From contig NC_080672.1 in the NCBI RefSeq assembly GCF_030247195.1, positions 398,305,037-398,369,036 of the forward strand: DNA of 64,000 bases. The letters are read 5' to 3'. The position numbers and the translations under genes were made by a program. The stretch comes from Topomyia yanbarensis (taxonomy: Eukaryota; Arthropoda; Insecta; Diptera; Culicidae). The notes beneath the pieces are model-generated. The model saw only the letters and a program-made list of their open reading frames with translations. It searched no databases and was not told the origin of the DNA. Positions 45,315 through 54,842 of the stretch are shown here, one piece after another; position 1 is the stretch's first letter, and every line of letters begins with the position of its first letter.

Positions 45315-45830
45315 TGAGATGGTATTTTCTCTGTATTTAGGAAAGTGCTTTGAGGTGTTCAACAACGTTCCAAGTCTAGAGCAGGCCTTCTCTTGGGTCA
45401 TGAATAAGTTTTGGAATTTCTCCGATTGGCGGTGCTAGTGTGCAAAATCAACTATGAGATGGTATTTTCATTGTATCTTGGTAAGTGGGAGCAACAATGG
45501 TTTGAGCTGTTCAGAATAGTTGCAAGTCTAGGGCAGACCTTCTCTTGGTTTGTGAATTTGATTTAGAATTTCTCCGATTGGGGGCGTTAGTGTGCAAAAA
45601 TTGGCGTTATGAAATGATATTTTCTCTGTATTTTGGAACGTAGGGAAATAGAAATTTGAGGTGTTCAAAAAAGTTGTAAGTTTGAACGAATTTGTTTTAT
45701 AATTTCTTCAACTGGCGACGCTAGCAATCAAAAATCAACGTGATGAGTTGGTATTTTCTCTGTATTACAAGTGGAGGTCAGGTCTTCTCTTGGGTCATGA
45801 TCATATTTTTTCGATTGGCGGCCGATGTTT
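45315..45830. repeat. Imperfect ~145 bp tandem repeats
   Basis: About 3.5 units begin near 45,317, 45,463, 45,612 and 45,748 with (A)GATGGTATTTTCTCTGTAT and contain CTTCTCTTGG and TTCTCCGATTGGCGG motifs. They lie in the first intron of the CACTA-like element. Confidence 0.75.
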
Positions 45831-46197
45831 AGAAGGCCGATGTTACTTTTAGCAAAATTGCTCGAGAGGACAAGGGTTACCGATGATTCCAAACGCGGCG
45901 CTGGTGAACTTGCAATATTTTAGCATGTGATAGTTTATGATCTACCTTGAAAAGTGTGATAATTTTGTAAGATTGTATTATAAACCACTGTTCATCCGAC
46001 GACAAGAAGATTGGTTTAGAATAAATCTGCACGGCAGAGTTAGTGGACATGTTACTTTTTAAAATTCTGTCATGATAATTTGGAAGGGTAGTGTTTTCGG
46101 TAATATTTATCAGCACTGACCAATGCATGGTGTATAAATTATTTCAAAGTTCTCACACTAGGCGGCGCTAGTCATACATGGTATGTAAAGGTTCAAG

Positions 46198-46471
46198 CAC
46201 AGATAACAGACGTTTAGGCTCGATTTGAATCGTGTGTAAATACCCGCTACTGAAATTCCGAATAAATTAGACGTCTGAAACACGTTTGGCAAACGTTTGC
46301 AGATGGCGCAGTGATCGATACAATGCAGTTAGGGTGCAGCTGTCAAACACGTCTAGCAAACAGTTGCGCAGATGGCAATAGTGAAACACGGATTTCCAAC
46401 GTTTATTAATTTGAAAGTTTACACACGTTTTTGAAGAAATTTTGTTCTAGCCTAAACGTCTGTTATCTGTG
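46198..46471. mobile_element. MITE with CACAGATAACAGACGTTTAG ends
   Basis: Perfect inverted ends CACAGATAACAGACGTTTAG(GCT) and a flanking direct repeat GTTCAAG (7 bases; 8 if GGTTCAAG is used on a shifted boundary) at 46,190-46,197 and 46,471-46,478. It is about 273 bases, non-coding, and nested in the CACTA-like element. Confidence 0.82.
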
Positions 46472-46699
46472 GTTCAAGTTACGTTTTTAAGCATGTGTTA
46501 GAATTGAACGCTTGGTAGTGTGCTTAGGAAAATTTGTGTTCAGCTTTGCCACCGGATTATCCATATAAACCTTTTTAAAACTCTAAAAGAAGAATATCAG
46601 TCGATTTATTAGTCCATCAAGATTCAATTCATGCAAAATACCTGCTGGAAAAACCATCGGCTTAGCTGGATGGTGCTTTTGAAAAAGTGGCTGTGGTTT

Positions 46700-46882
46700 T
46701 TTCATTGCGCAGTTGTGTTGTGTATCCCAGCTCGGTGTGGTAGTGTCGTTGGTTTAACCTTAGGGTCATTTGCCTATTTTTCGGGATAGAGAAATCTATA
46801 ACCCTACGTGTGGAGTTGGGAATTGAACACAGCTGAGCTACGTACAAGGCAATCGATTTTCCAACTACGCTATGCCCGCCCC
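46700..46882 (-). mobile_element. tRNA-derived SINE
   Basis: On the minus strand the head reads GGGCGGGCATAGCGTAGTTGG, containing an A box (TAGCGTAGTTGG). About 35 bases later comes GTTCAATTCCC, a pol III B box. A non-tRNA body follows. The head layout is that of the Feilai-type tRNA-related SINEs of mosquitoes. It is not a functional tRNA, because no acceptor-stem pairing follows. It sits in the element's first intron, opposite to its transcription. Confidence 0.75.
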
Positions 46883-46960
46883 ATACGAGATTTTGTCCCC
46901 GTACGATTACTCGAGTTACGCACACGTTAATATTTGTTTAACGACTATATTTTTTTAAAG

Positions 46961-48047
46961 GTTTTAAATGTCACATTCAGGATTGTGGCCTGTTCGTCGA
47001 AGGATACATAGATGAACTTAAGCATCATTTTGTGACGCGTCATGAAATACCAATAAGTTTACAAGCAGAATCCCCATTTAAATGTTCGTTGTGTGGATCA
47101 ATTTATTCGTATTTCAAAAGTTTTAAGCTTCACATATTGAAAAAGCATCCTTTACCAGATTTTGACTTGCAATCCAACAGTCATCAGACTACAGAGCCAA
47201 CACAAACGAGTAACGATTATTGCTCAGAACCAGAAATAGAAAATCCATTTTTCTATAAGAGTCCCGTTTCATTACAAGATATCACAAATGCTGTTTCTAA
47301 TATGATAACAGATCTCAGGTGTGATGTATCTCTTCCAGAGACTAAATTAAAGTCATTCATTGACGGATATGTCTTCGTATCGGAGTGGATTCAGCAGTAT
47401 ACAATGACAAAAATAAAATCTTTCCTAACAACGAAAAAGTTGCTAGAAGACAAGGATACTGTAGGATTTATCAATGAATTGCAAATTCCTGACTTTACTA
47501 GAGATGTTAAGTTTCCTGCTGATAATATTGCATATTTGTCTGGGAAAGCTGGCTGTTCAGTTCCGGAACCGATAGAGACTGTTTTGGGAAAGCGCGAAAT
47601 ATTACGACGTGTCGTAGTCTACCGTTCAAGAGGGAAAAAAGTTCAGCGCATATTTCGAAGACATAAATACGTTACGAAAGTAAAAGTCCAGAAAGATGTA
47701 TTTCACTACATATCGATTCTAGAGACACTACAACTCATTATGTCTAACACCAAGGCAAGAGCGATGGTTGAAAAGGAAACAACGAGGACAGATGATACGC
47801 TTGAAACGTTCAAAGATGGTGAGCACTTTCGAACCCATCCTTTACTCCAACTTCATCTAAATTGCTTGAGACTCTCAATTCACATTGACGATGGAGAGTA
47901 TCTGAACCCACTCGGTTCACGCAAAAGCAAAAATAAAATGACCAATATCTGTTTCAAAATTGAAAACTTTGATCCACGAATAAACTCATCATTGGATAGT
48001 ATTTATATGGCGTTGATGGTCAAATCCAGTGTCCTCAAACAGTACGG
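46961..48047 (+). CDS. CACTA-like transposase gene, exon 2 (zinc fingers and N-terminal region)
   Basis: Following a TTTTTTAAAG acceptor, the G from exon 1 plus GT gives Gly, then FKCHIQDCGLFVEGYIDELK, followed by H..H, a C2H2-like finger. A second finger, FKCSLCGSIYSYFKSFKLHI, follows with KKH. The rest is an unassigned helical region ending KSSVLKQYG at a GTAAGA donor, phase 2. The exon has no stop codon along 1,087 bases. N-terminal zinc fingers before the catalytic region are expected for DNA binding by the transposase. Together with exon 3 the frame is continuous, predicting about 855 residues. Confidence 0.75.
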
Positions 48048-49117
48048 GTAAGATGATAGAATAATTAGGTAGGATAGACCGGAACAATTTGATAATACAA
48101 ACTCTTTATGTCCTTTGCCGTATCAAGAAGTCATCTCTAGTTCACTCCGTCCATGGCTGCTTGTCGCCAGTCTCGCATGGCATAAAGACATCTCAGGTTC
48201 CCTTCAACATAGTAGACCTAGTGTTCTGGGAAAATCGTCGGTTCGATGTTTTTTGTGGAAATTCCCTCATAATGTTATTTCTGTTAGTCTGTGGTTTTAC
48301 GCAGAATCGAATGCTTGAGTGCAGACCGAGCTGCAAATTTTCAACAGGTTGTTTTGATCTTGAGAGAGGACCACATTTCAAATCATGTCCTACTATGTTC
48401 AATTTGTAGTTGTTCGTGTCATTCATTCATTCAAACAGCCGAGCTGCTCAATCATTTCCTTTTAATTTTCAATTTAATTGACCCTGTGGATATCTCTCTA
48501 CTGGGATATTGAGTTCTACAAGATGACACGAAGGAACTCATGAAAATGTCAACATTTAACTTAACCTGCACTGAAAAAACTTAACACGTTAACATCATTT
48601 GGAAATCTATTGAATTATTTCAATCCACAAACACATGAAACGCACACGGTTGCCACTTGAATATCCATTCGAGCGTGAGAAATACGGTTTTCAAATGAAA
48701 TTCATGCGAACATGGTGTGAAAAGCACATCAACATCATAAGAAATACCATTGACTAAAATTTCCAAATGAATTACACGTGAATATTACGACTCAATAGCA
48801 TGGCAATGAACATTCAATGGATAAATATGTCGTATTCACGTGGAATTTGTTTGAATTTAATTTGAAACGCCACATGAAATGCTTTTTTTTTTTAAATGCG
48901 AACCGAATATGCCATTCATCCCGGCGAGCATGAATAGAATTTTGTTTCTCTTTCAAGCTCACGTGGGGATGTCAATTTTTGTAGACTCTGGCTTAAACAC
49001 ACAAAACTGCCAAATGAAATGACGTATATCAACTTGCTCCGGTCTTCTCTTTGTTAATCAAAAACCTATTGATACAGCGCATTTATTTTATTTGTTTTTT
49101 TTTTGCGGCTCTGCTAG

Positions 49118-50546
49118 GTACAAAACAGTGCTACAACCTTTAATTAATGACCTTTCGCGATTAGAATCAAATGAAGGAGTTCCAGTTAAAACAGAGTCCG
49201 GAATCTGGACTTTACGGGCAGTACTTGTTCACGTACTCGGGGATACATTGGCGTTGCACGATATATACGGCATGTTGGGACCATCTGCTAATATGTTTTG
49301 CAGGATTTGCGAAATAAGTAGAAATGAGTTGATATCAGGAGATTTCAGTGATAAATTTCCCCTTAGAACTATTGAAAAAGTTCAAAATTCTCTAATTGCA
49401 TGTGAAGAATCTCAAATACCATCAAGTCTGTACGGAATAAAAACTAGTTGCGCTCTCCATATGCTTAACTATTTCAGGTGGCCATCAAGCCGCACGCTAG
49501 ATCCTATGCACGACCTCTTGGAAGGTGTGGTTCCGATGGTTCTTAAAAAAATTTTACAAGCAGCAGTGTTTCGAGACAAAATAATTACTGAAAATCGTAT
49601 AAATCAGTTAATTGACAAATTTGAATACGGTGATACTGAGATTAGAGACAAGCCATCTGCAAACTTCAGCAAACTTAATTTGAGAAGTAAAAATAATAAT
49701 CTAAGTCAGTCAGCGGCTCAATGTTGGCTACTATTGCGTAGTTTTCCGTTCATATTTACCAATATTTTGAAGTCCAATGAGAAGTATCAAGAGATAATAG
49801 CAGCTTTGCTTCAAATTACTTACATTAGTTTTTCACACAAAGTGACTTCAGAAATGGTTCAAAATTTGTCAGAATCTGTCACAAAATTTCATCAATTGTT
49901 TAAGATATGTTTTCCGTGTGCTAACGCCATAAACAAAATTCATCACATTGTACATTACGCTCAAGTGTGCAGAGAGAATGGCCCTATTGCAAATTTCAGT
50001 TGCATGATGTTCGAAGCCAAGTTTAAAGAATCAAAATCTCAAAGCAAAACCTGTGGCAATTTTAAAAACCTATCCCTTAGCCTCACAAAGAGACTGAATT
50101 TGAAGCAAATTAATTCTATTTTAAAACATAATTATCTTGTTGATAAACCAACAATTCTTTCATCATCACTAATACAAAAAAGTGTATTAGACACTTCCCT
50201 GTTGCTATTCGATCTACCTTCCGAAATAAAAACAATTAGTCATCTTGAAATTAATGGAATCACTTTTTGTCCTGGTTTTGTTGTCAAATACGAAAAATGC
50301 TCTGTTAAATCATATGGCATACTTCTAGCAATAGTCGAGTGTGATTCTGTCATATTTTTCATTATTCAAGAATTGGATATTGTTAAATTTGATGTAGAAC
50401 TTCTAGCATATAAAGTTACAATTTCCTCTAATGTCGTAAGAATCATTTTTGAAAATTTATTGAGCAGAAAATGCTACAGCTTGTGGCAATTAGGAGATGA
50501 GTTAGAAAGTTTCCATTACATTAGCTTAAAATACAATGATAACTAA
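49118..50546 (+). CDS. CACTA-like transposase gene, exon 3 (catalytic region)
   Basis: GG from exon 2 plus G gives Gly, then YKTVLQPLINDLSRLE. Key blocks are VHVLGDTLALHDIYGM (with a candidate catalytic Asp), NMFCRICEIS (a CxxC), HMLNYFRWPSSRTLDPMHDL with LLEGVVP, and INKIHHIVHYAQVC. The D..CxxC..D.MHDLLEG arrangement is the same as in a widespread family of animal transposase-like proteins (usually GHDLFEG). It recalls the MH-containing core of plant CACTA Tnp2. The exon is 1,429 bases without a stop, ends at a TAA, and is followed by AATAAA at about 50,565. An unbroken frame in an otherwise decayed neighbourhood suggests a recent or conserved copy. Confidence 0.75.
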
Positions 50547-50984
50547 AATATTATAAAATGTCTAAATAAATTGTTAAACAATTATACTCTAAATTTATTT
50601 TTCATGCAAAGAATTTTGGCGCACTCGTATGGTGCGTAGGTGTGCCAATCGGTATGCGTATTTGTATAAGTATGAATACCTGGTTATCCATATATGTATG
50701 CGTGCACTTGTGTATAGTGTGTCTCTATAAGTTGTATTAACGTGAGCGCGCAACTGTGTGTATATTTTTGTGCGTTTCTCTCGACACACCACTATTTCTC
50801 CACCATCTACATAGACTGGCATTTTCTGCATGGCAGTTGGAAAACTTGCTGTGGGTCGAGACTTAGTGCTCTTCCCCTACGAAGACAATCTGGACGGCAA
50901 ACTTCAGGTTGTCTAATTTACCGAGCCCTTCGGCTCCCTTAAGCATGGCAAGTCCTGTTCTCGTACCATTCAGCATTACCTACT

Positions 50985-51650
50985 TGTTGTACTCCCGACT
51001 TATTCGCGAACTACTTCGTCTAGTCCCCGACGGTGAACCTAGCCTACTTTGACGGAAAATTCCCCGGCGAGAGAGGTTCTCCCGAAACTAGCCAGGTGCT
51101 GAGGTCAGTTCGGCGATTCCGGTTCGCTGGTGCCCCGATGATCCGCGAATGGTAGTGTTTCGGTCTAGTCCCTGAATCTAGCTTACGCCAACGGAGAGTT
51201 CCCCGGTGAAGGAAGTTCTCCCGATTCTTCTATGGTTTTAGCACCCCAACTTCTTGAGCCCTTTGGCACCCTATCCGGTATCATTCACCACCGCAACTCC
51301 CTTAGGCCCTTTGGTTCCCCTCTCGTTCCATTTCGCTCCATTTCCCCGATAAGCAATTCAGCTCCCGACTATACTAAAATCTTGTTCGCGAACTACTCGG
51401 TCTGTCCACGAGGATGGATCTAGCCTACTCCGACGAAGAATTCCCCAGTGAGAGAAGTTCTCCCGAAACTGAGCGGTAGGTTTCTCCCGATACCGATTTG
51501 CATTTCCTTGAGCCATTTAGCTCCCCGCTTCGTTCCGATTTAGTCCCCGGTGGTGAACCTAGCCTACTCAATGACCCAGTCAGTAGGTGCTGAGATCCAT
51601 CCAGCGATTCTGAGTGGAGCGTAGCTTCCGGTTCACTGACGGCCCGACTT
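50985..51650. repeat. GC-rich degenerate tandem repeats
   Basis: Four partial units share AACCTAGCCTACT(TT)GACGGA, then ATTCCCC(G/A)G(C/T)GAGAGA and GTTCTCCCGAAACT. They lie near 50,990-51,140, 51,165-51,225, 51,370-51,475 and 51,540-51,650. They separate the two genes of the CACTA-like element and differ sharply in composition from the AT-rich surroundings, so they are probably a foreign insert. Confidence 0.65.
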
Positions 51651-51844
51651 CCACATTACGGGGAAGTTCCTGAATATGTCCGGATATGCCAGGATCGCAT
51701 TATATGTGCATATATGTGTGTGTATTTCTGTATTAGTATGTGTGTGTGTGAAACCTACTTTTTGAATTATCTTATGGTAATTGGTGTCTATTCGTATTTA
51801 ACAATAACTTAAGTCATCGTATTTTCTTTTTTTTATTATTTCAG

Positions 51845-52184
51845 CGAACCTTATAGACAACGTGTCCCTTTGGCAATTGAATGAAGACGACTTGCTTGAA
51901 ATGGGTATCATCGAAAAAGGCCCTCGCAAAATCATTCTCAACGTTATTGAACGACACTTTGAAAATATTGTTTCTGAAAATGTGGCAGAAAACGGACAAA
52001 ACCTATTCAACGAGGAACAGCAAAGAGAGTCGATACGCTCCATCCTTGCTAAGGAACCTAAGTTTCTAAAGATTTTAACTCGGCAGTTGGATTGCGGGAT
52101 AGTCCCTGAACCGAAAAAAATGCTCTATATGAACCGTATACTCACAAAACATTTCTTTGAACATCAAATTTTACGTGAAAAGAA
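51845..52184 (+). CDS. CACTA-like element SAM-domain gene, exon 2
   Basis: After a TTATTTCAG acceptor the exon encodes NLIDNVSLWQLNEDDLLEMG and then IIEKGPRKIIL, the helix 3-5 part of a SAM domain (L..L..EDL.E.GI...GPRKKIL). The phase (two bases, CG) matches exon 1 at 44,722-44,773, whose MEQLHKKLDDRSYEKLT would supply the missing SAM helices. The rest (SIRSILAKEPKFLKILTRQL) is a helical segment ending phase 2 at GTATGC. SAM domains mediate protein multimerisation, so the product could be the accessory, TnpA-like partner of the transposase. This role is inferred. Confidence 0.7.
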
Positions 52185-52247
52185 GTATGCGGTCATTATA
52201 GATGCTACTTTTTATCTTAATGCTAATTACTACTATTGTCATTAAAG

Positions 52248-52347
52248 GTATCCTACTTGGCAGCAAAAACAAGATCTTGCAATCCATATCTTAGATGAGT
52301 TTCCTCAGTTGGAGAACACTTGCGTCTCAGAAAACGCACCAAAGGAG
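52248..52347 (+). CDS. CACTA-like element SAM-domain gene, exon 3
   Basis: A 100-base exon flanked by ATTAAAG and GTGAGT. AA from exon 2 plus G gives Lys, then YPTWQQKQDLAIHILDEFPQ and LENTCVSENAPKE, phase 0 at the end. The intron before it is 63 bp. The W..K..LA..I...FP.L pattern is common in the TnpA-like proteins of animal transposons of this type. Confidence 0.65.
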
Positions 52348-52356
52348 GTGAGTTTA

Positions 52357-52535
52357 ATGTCCGCTTTACATGTTCAATATTTTTGTCAATACTAGAGAGT
52401 ATTGACAAAAGTATTGAACGTGTGATGTAAAAAAGTTGTATTGACGATGTGCATTTCAAATGGGATTGATGTATTGAAGCAATATCGTCAATACTGTGTA
52501 TTGACAAAAATATTGTACGTGTAAGGGCCGCTTAA
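52357..52535. mobile_element. MITE with AATATTTTTGTCAATAC inverted arms
   Basis: The left end (T)GTCCGCTTTACATGTTCAATATTTTTG and the inverted right end AAGCGGCCCTTACACGTACAATATTTTTG match. Internal palindromes around TTTGTCAATAC repeat. It is about 179 bases, non-coding, and lies in an intron of the SAM-domain gene. Confidence 0.7.
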
Positions 52536-52570
52536 GGCATATAATGGACATTGTGTGAAAACTGATTATA

Positions 52571-52985
52571 TAGGGACTTCGGGACTAGTTGGCGGTGTTT
52601 TCAATTTTCATGTTTTACCGCTTTGATTCGGGCAGATCGAGTAAAATAAAACACGCTGCATAGAAGGGCAGACTGTTGGCAATATCTTGAAATTTTGTCA
52701 AAGTGTTTGATGCACTGAGGGGTAAAAGGGTAAGTTGTGGGTAAACCAGCAAATAAGTATTCAAATGGAAATTAAATTACTTTCATGAAAAGTGCTAAAT
52801 ATCTGCAATAGAACTGAATATTGGTCACCAACGTGACTCGCGTGCGTCACTGCTAACCTACCCCAACCGCATATTTCATAAGTTAAAAACAACATGTTTG
52901 TATATTTATACGGATACTGAAAGCACATTTCAAGCATTATTGAACAATATAATCATACATGGAATAGATTAAAACTACATTTATC
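52571..52985. mobile_element. Partial second copy of the 1.25 kb TA-flanked element
   Basis: Blocks CTAGTTGGCGGTGTTTTCAA, AGGGCAGACTGTTGGCAATA and ACCCCAACCGCATATTTCAT match 29,092-30,336 in the same order. The far end and the nested small element are missing. It lies in an intron of the SAM-domain gene. Confidence 0.7.
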
Positions 52986-53034
52986 GAATTTTTGCGACAT
53001 TTCAGATCAATCTCTTCCTTAATTTTAATTTCAG

Positions 53035-53358
53035 TCTTACTTCTTTTGGAAAAACGGTGGTTTGGATAGAGGACCACATACGGGTTTAATCGAAACGAGA
53101 GTAAGCAACATGCGAAAGGACTTACTTCCCGAGGATAGGCTATTTCGGCGAACTAAGAAAACTGTTATTATTGTTGAGGATGAATTGGTGCAACTGGCTG
53201 CGCATCTTGCCGCCCTTATCCCAACAGCTACAAACGCTCGGCAAGTAGCGGAGGGAATGGCTCAGGTGCATAGTTTGCATAAAGCACTTCTACAGGAAAA
53301 TAACTTTCATATTATAGTAAAAACATTTCCTCATTTATTGGCGTATGAAGGTGAAATG
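53035..53358 (+). CDS. CACTA-like element SAM-domain gene, exon 4
   Basis: The exon opens SYFFWKNGGLDRGPHTGLIE after TTTCAG, phase 0, and continues through TRVSNMRKDLLPEDRLF, ending EGEM at a GTTAGT donor. This 'YF.....G...GP.TG.IE.R..N.R..L' block follows the SAM region in the same type of transposon-encoded protein, as far as I recall. The function of the block is unknown. The exon has 108 codons without a stop. Confidence 0.65.
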
Positions 53359-53411
53359 GTTAGTAGCATTTTATAGTGTATCATCGAGATTTTAACTAGT
53401 TCTTCTACAGA

Positions 53412-53525
53412 TTATACAGGCATTTGATCGTATCCAGACGAATATTCACGCTCTTGGAGATTTGCAAACACTACTCCGTGCAGGATTGTTATTCGACAAT
53501 GCTAGCTGGAGTATGGTAGAAGATG
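53412..53525 (+). CDS. CACTA-like element SAM-domain gene, exon 5
   Basis: The exon encodes IIQAFDRIQTNIHALGDLQT and a short tail, from a TTCTACAG acceptor to a GTAAGA donor near 53,526. As I read it, its end phase does not match the next exon, which needs one extra base. Either a single-base deletion breaks the gene here or the donor is misplaced (a GTAATT near 53,551 restores the phase but leaves a very short intron). Confidence 0.5.
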
Positions 53526-53589
53526 GTAAGAGATTTTATAATTGTGTCAAGTAATTATATTTCTCTAATTCCTGTTTTTCCCTAATCAG

Positions 53590-54062
53590 ATTTTGTCAGA
53601 GGAGCATTGAGGCTGATTAAAAAACTGTCAAATAGAGGCATCAAACGTACCACCGTTCTCGAAAATGCTAGTATGGAAGAGATAGCAGCTGCGCCCTTGA
53701 TAAGATGGAAAAGCTACGTGCGTACCGAGATCGGTTTTGACGAAAAACTCGCTGTGCAACAATCATCTGCAACAATAATTGAACCACACATAATTTGCAT
53801 TGCTGATCGCTATAAGAGAGGTAACATGTACGTTGTTTTTAACCAAAACGTCATTCCGTGCGGTAATTCTAGCACACGGGCCATCGAAATTTTATTCAAA
53901 GCATTTGTCGTTTTTGGGTTGCCGGTACCCGTGTTGCTTCGAAAAGTGGATGACCTAATTTCCGTTAACGTCTGGGGAACAAAAGATTACAGCAAGTGTA
54001 AAGCTGTTACAGACTTAACTGTACGATACAAAGAGTTTTTGGCGAATTCACTATCCAAATAA
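53590..54062 (+). CDS. CACTA-like element SAM-domain gene, last exon
   Basis: After CCCTAATCAG the exon encodes FVRGALRLIKKLSNRGIKRT and continues to IICIADRYKRGNMYVVFNQN and a C-terminus ending YKEFLANSLSK, with a TAA at 54,060. AATAAA follows at about 54,119. I recognise no named domain. The segment is conserved-looking and unbroken for 157 codons. Entry phase is one base in, so it depends on the uncertain junction upstream. Confidence 0.62.
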
Positions 54063-54460
54063 TATCTTGTAACAATTCTTAATTATCGCAAAACTGAAAA
54101 TTCAAAAAAACATTTTCAAATAAAACCATTGAATCTATAACCTATGTTTATCTGCATTCTATTTATCACATATCCAAACAATTCCTTCCACTTAATTTGT
54201 GTATTTTTATAGATTGATATCGTTAACCTTACAATGGATCTTTTTTATTATCTAGTGACTTAAATTCACCTAGTTCAGCTGGTTCCTCTCCCCATCTTTT
54301 TTACCATCTAGTAAGTTAAATTTACACAACACTGGCTTTTTTTAAATGGGTCAATTCTACGTAGTAATAGGTTCCACCAATTTACCCAAAATTAAGTATA
54401 TCTACTTTTACTCAAATTTACCTTATTCCACGATAGTCCAAGATTGAGTCAAAAGAAGCC

Positions 54461-54487
54461 AATTTTGAGTTGTTTTTTATTTCCGTG
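54461..54487 (-). repeat. Right terminal inverted repeat of the CACTA-like element
   Basis: Read on the minus strand, this starts CACGGAAATAAAAAACAACT and continues CAAAATT. It is the partner of 43,530-43,556 and is followed outside by TT. Confidence 0.82.
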
Positions 54488-54842
54488 TTCGTCTCTTTTC
54501 CTATTCTCTTTGGATTTTGGTTTGTTTGCCTCACGAAATACCTAACCTCAACCGATTTTTGCAGTGCAAAATGTTTTGTTTTCCTCGGGAATTGAAAGGC
54601 TTATATTACGATAAAAGGAAATATGGGTTTCAGCGTAAAAACACTTTCTTGACCATTTTTTTATAAATTTGGGTGAAGCGAATTAATCAAAACTTTTGTG
54701 TATTATAATGTACCCAAATAACCACATGCATTATATTGAAGCAGTATTTTAACATCGATAATGTTCATTTGCTCTAAAACTACTTTCTTACAGCAGTGCT
54801 ACCATAACACAACATCCCAAATGTTTCAAGACATTGCCTCTT

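Larger units (their letters stand above)
43530..54487 (+). mobile_element. EnSpm/CACTA-like DNA transposon, ~11 kb, with two predicted genes
   Basis: The left end CACGGAAATAAAAAAGTACT and the inverted right end CACGGAAATAAAAAACAACT continue as CAAAATT, giving 25 matches in 27. TT lies outside each end. Both subterminal regions are dense in ACTCAAAATT/TGAGT-type motifs in both orientations, as in CACTA elements. Inside are a C2H2-finger transposase gene (exons at 44,722, 46,961 and 49,118) and a SAM-domain gene (exons from 51,845). CAC termini, short duplication, subterminal repeats and two spliced products together suggest the CMC (CACTA/Mirage/Chapaev) superfamily. The introns have accumulated a SINE, MITEs and tandem repeats, so the copy is not brand new. 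Confidence 0.78.

Noticed and set aside
46818..46882. A functional tRNA gene on the minus strand
   Set aside because: A and B boxes are present, but no acceptor stem or complete cloverleaf forms and a non-tRNA body follows, so SINE is the better call.
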